A stretch of 60,908 nucleotides of DNA from Candidatus Poribacteria bacterium (lineage in GTDB: Bacteria > Poribacteria > WGA-4E > WGA-3G). Position 1 is the stretch's first letter. Each line of letters begins with the position of its first letter. The stretch is from NCBI GenBank assembly GCA_028824685.1, contig JAPPCZ010000057.1, positions 1-60,908 of the forward strand, given 5' to 3'. The notes beneath the pieces were generated by a model. The model searched no databases and was not told the DNA's origin. It saw only the letters and a list, made by a program, of their open reading frames with translations. Shown piece by piece: positions 59,541 to 60,908 of the stretch. Made by a program: the position numbers and the translations under genes.

Positions 59541-60470
59541 CTAAAAATTCGCGATCAAAGAAAATCGGTGTGTTAGCCCTAAATCACCGAATGGTATAAG
59601 TGCGTAATCAATTTGGAATCTTCGAAGAGTCAGTCCAAAACCACCTCTAAGTCCTGAAGTTGCGCCTAAATCGTTTCCCCCAAATTTGTAATTGTACCCT
59701 GTCCGTAGTTGCATTACGTTCCCTATTGTGTAAGCACCTCCTATCCCAATTGAATTATCGTTGTCGGTGGGACGAATGAAATCCATTGTTAAGATGACAG
59801 TCTCGTTCCAAAGTCGATATGCTGTACCTAATCTTAAAGTGAAAGGGAGTTCAAACGCATCCTCAACGTACTTTACTCGCGGTCCGATGTGTTGCGCGTT
59901 GAAACCGAATGAAAGCGGAACATTAGAAAAAGCATATAAACCACCCAGATCAAACGCTATTCCTCTGCCGCTATCGTCAGCAATCTGTTCCCGTAAGAAT
60001 TTTGCATTTGCACCAAAAGCTAAGGTATTTCCGATACTACGTGCATAAGAGAGAACCACTGCTAAATCGTAAGGTCGGAAAAGGGTTGTTTCATTTCCTT
60101 CTTGGTCGCGTCCTTGCAATTCACCGAAGGATAAGAAGTTTGCACTTGCACCGACAGTGTTATTTCCTATCGGAAGGGCAAACCCGACAAACTCGTGATT
60201 GATTCCAGCGAACCACTCGTTATGCATAAGTGCAAGTTGCGGTTTTTGAAGACTCGCAAGACCGGCGGGATTCCAAAATGATGCGTAAAGATCATCTGTT
60301 GCAGCAACTTGAGATTCTCCCATTCCCATTGCCTTTGCACCGACACCTATTTTGAGGAATGTCATTGCACGAGTTCCAGCATTTTCGTGGATGTCTGTAC
60401 TATCAGCTGCAACGGGTATACATAAGAAGATGGAAGTTATGATAAAAATAGAAGTGAAGATGTAATTCAT
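59541..60470 (-). CDS. PorV/PorQ-like outer-membrane beta-barrel protein
   Basis: A 309-residue exported protein with signal peptide (residues 1-22, IFLCIPVAA). The mature start GTRAMTFLKIGVGAKAMGMGESQVAATDDLYASFWNPAGLASL is the classical PorV/PorQ beginning of FadL-like barrels. The alternating beta strands fill the rest (ALPIGNNTVGASANFLSFGEL, RIGTAYRLWN-like segments) and the last strand ends HRFSLIANF with a C-terminal Phe as usual for outer-membrane barrels. PorV shuttles T9SS cargo to the attachment complex in Bacteroidetes. The WD40 protein at 27069-29210 has a matching sorting domain. Downstream gap 60471-60908 contains only repeats. Confidence 0.87.
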   Translation of the reverse strand: MNYIFTSIFIITSIFLCIPVAADSTDIHENAGTRAMTFLKIGVGAKAMGMGESQVAATDDLYASFWNPAGLASLQKPQLALMHNEWFAGINHEFVGFALPIGNNTVGASANFLSFGELQGRDQEGNETTLFRPYDLAVVLSYARSIGNTLAFGANAKFLREQIADDSGRGIAFDLGGLYAFSNVPLSFGFNAQHIGPRVKYVEDAFELPFTLRLGTAYRLWNETVILTMDFIRPTDNDNSIGIGGAYTIGNVMQLRTGYNYKFGGNDLGATSGLRGGFGLTLRRFQIDYALIPFGDLGLTHRFSLIANF

Positions 60471-60619
60471 AAAGTGTTCTTAACTATCAACAAGGTTCGG
60501 GAGGTTTCTGGATTCGCTCCTAAATTGTATGTGAATATTATATCATATAGGTTTGTTGGAGTCAACTTCCATTTTATTTATGGATGTGTAAATATTTTGT
60601 AGAAATATGCAGATAAAAC

Positions 60620-60675
60620 TTGTAGGAGCGATCTCCGAATCGCGAACTGTCGGGAATCGGAGTTCCCTCCTACAA
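60620..60675. repeat. Dispersed palindrome family A, complete copy with short spacer
   Basis: CTTGTAGGAGCGATCTCCGA and ATCGCGA, then only a few bases, then GTCGGGAATCGGAGTTCCCT and CCTACAA. The spacer is much shorter than in the other copies, so the two arms almost touch. Confidence 0.85.
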
Positions 60676-60740
60676 AATATATTCGGTTTATAGTGAAATC
60701 TAAAATAACTTTTACAGTTCTCTATGGTTTGATGCGTTTG

Positions 60741-60895
60741 TAGTCGCGCAATTCATTGCGCCTCTTCCTGTAGGAGCGACCTCCTGGTCGCGACTTTATA
60801 GTGGAAACCATAATTACTTGCACACGATTGTAGCGTAACCTGTTAGGTTGCGTACACTCTGCACAAACTGGAAAGTTTGTGCTACGGCACAGTCC
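60741..60895. repeat. Cluster of four short hairpin repeats
   Basis: In sequence: TAGTCGCGCAATTCATTGCG (60741 onward); CTGTAGGAGCGACCTCCTGG followed by TCGCGAC (about 60768-60794), a family A variant with a different core; TGTAGCGTAACCTGTTAGGT followed by TGCG (60830-60852); and GCACAAACTGGAAAGTTTGT followed by GC (60861-60882), the same type as in the MITE at 29241. No gene is visible from 60471 to the end of the window. Confidence 0.7.
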
Positions 60896-60908
60896 AATAG
60901 GTCGGTTT

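Noticed and set aside
1..60908. tRNA, rRNA or other structural RNA genes
   Set aside because: I looked for tRNA cloverleaf signatures such as GGTTCRANTCC followed by an acceptor end and found none that fit; this was by eye and a covariance search would be decisive.

Overview
This is a 60.9-kb stretch of a bacterial chromosome with no rRNA, tRNA or CRISPR array that I can see. The gene mix suggests a member of Candidatus Poribacteria or a close relative. The evidence is several phytanoyl-CoA-dioxygenase-like (PhyH) proteins, four Gfo/Idh/MocA oxidoreductases, two Uma2-type PD-(D/E)XK proteins, a sulfatase-fold enzyme, a SGNH hydrolase, a DUF6807/PmoA-like protein, a PorV-type outer-membrane protein, a secreted WD40 protein ending in a NPFNPETWIPY-type sorting domain, and many copies of a short palindrome (GTAGGAGCGATCTCCGAATC). 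This assignment is inference; no ribosomal marker is present.

Layout. 226-11177 (minus): SNF2/SWIM helicase, von Willebrand A membrane protein, methylmalonate-semialdehyde dehydrogenase, CtpA-type protease, a small membrane protein, GatA and GatC, a small secreted protein and a PcrA/UvrD helicase. 11217-17342: divergent promoters, then a complete type I restriction-modification operon hsdM-hsdS-hsdR with an overlapping YgjP-like metallopeptidase gene. 17368-24993 (minus): Uma2 protein, UvrA with a clear intrinsic terminator, a repeat-filled 1-kb gap, and a GlnD-like uridylyltransferase. 25069-37105 (plus): PhyH + Gfo pair, the WD40 protein, two tandem PhyH genes followed by a sulfatase-fold hydrolase, a long inverted-repeat element, an antitoxin-like gene whose toxin appears lost, another Gfo protein, a MoxR ATPase and a class II Fic protein. 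37122-48109 (plus): Uma2, GlcD-type FAD oxidase, two tiny overlapping ORFs, 2-hydroxyacid dehydrogenase, solitary TrpB1, HEAT-repeat protein, CopG-like antitoxin, a 157-residue unknown, GmhA-type isomerase, a two-gene Na+/solute symporter and two uncharacterised genes. 48213-54306 (plus): sugar isomerase, SGNH hydrolase, two Gfo proteins, a discoidin-domain protein, a probable selenoprotein and an NAD-dependent epimerase. 54441-58556 (minus): CcmD-like, CcmC-like, Map, MiaB and a DUF6807 protein. 58836-60470: a class I glutamine amidotransferase and a PorV-like protein.

The most notable discovery is at 53188-53532. A 114-residue ArsC/Spx-like thioredoxin-fold protein reads through an in-frame TGA at the exact position of the catalytic cysteine (U-N-S-C motif). 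A hairpin with a GGU apical loop lies about 24 nt downstream, as expected of a bacterial SECIS. Naive gene calling gives only a headless 98-residue ORF from a GTG. Other points of interest are a PhyH protein with HxG in place of HxD (the halogenase-type substitution), a sulfatase-fold enzyme with Thr where the formylglycine Cys should be, a cluster of half-sites upstream of fic, two MITE-like inverted-repeat elements, a 203-bp perfect duplication inside the WD40 gene, and at least three families of dispersed palindromes.

Many genes have well-formed promoters of the TTGxxx-17-TATAAT type, several with an extended TGC before the -10, so the primary sigma factor appears to read a classical sigma-70 consensus. 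Start codons were re-chosen where a Shine-Dalgarno site or an overlapping promoter made the longest ORF implausible.
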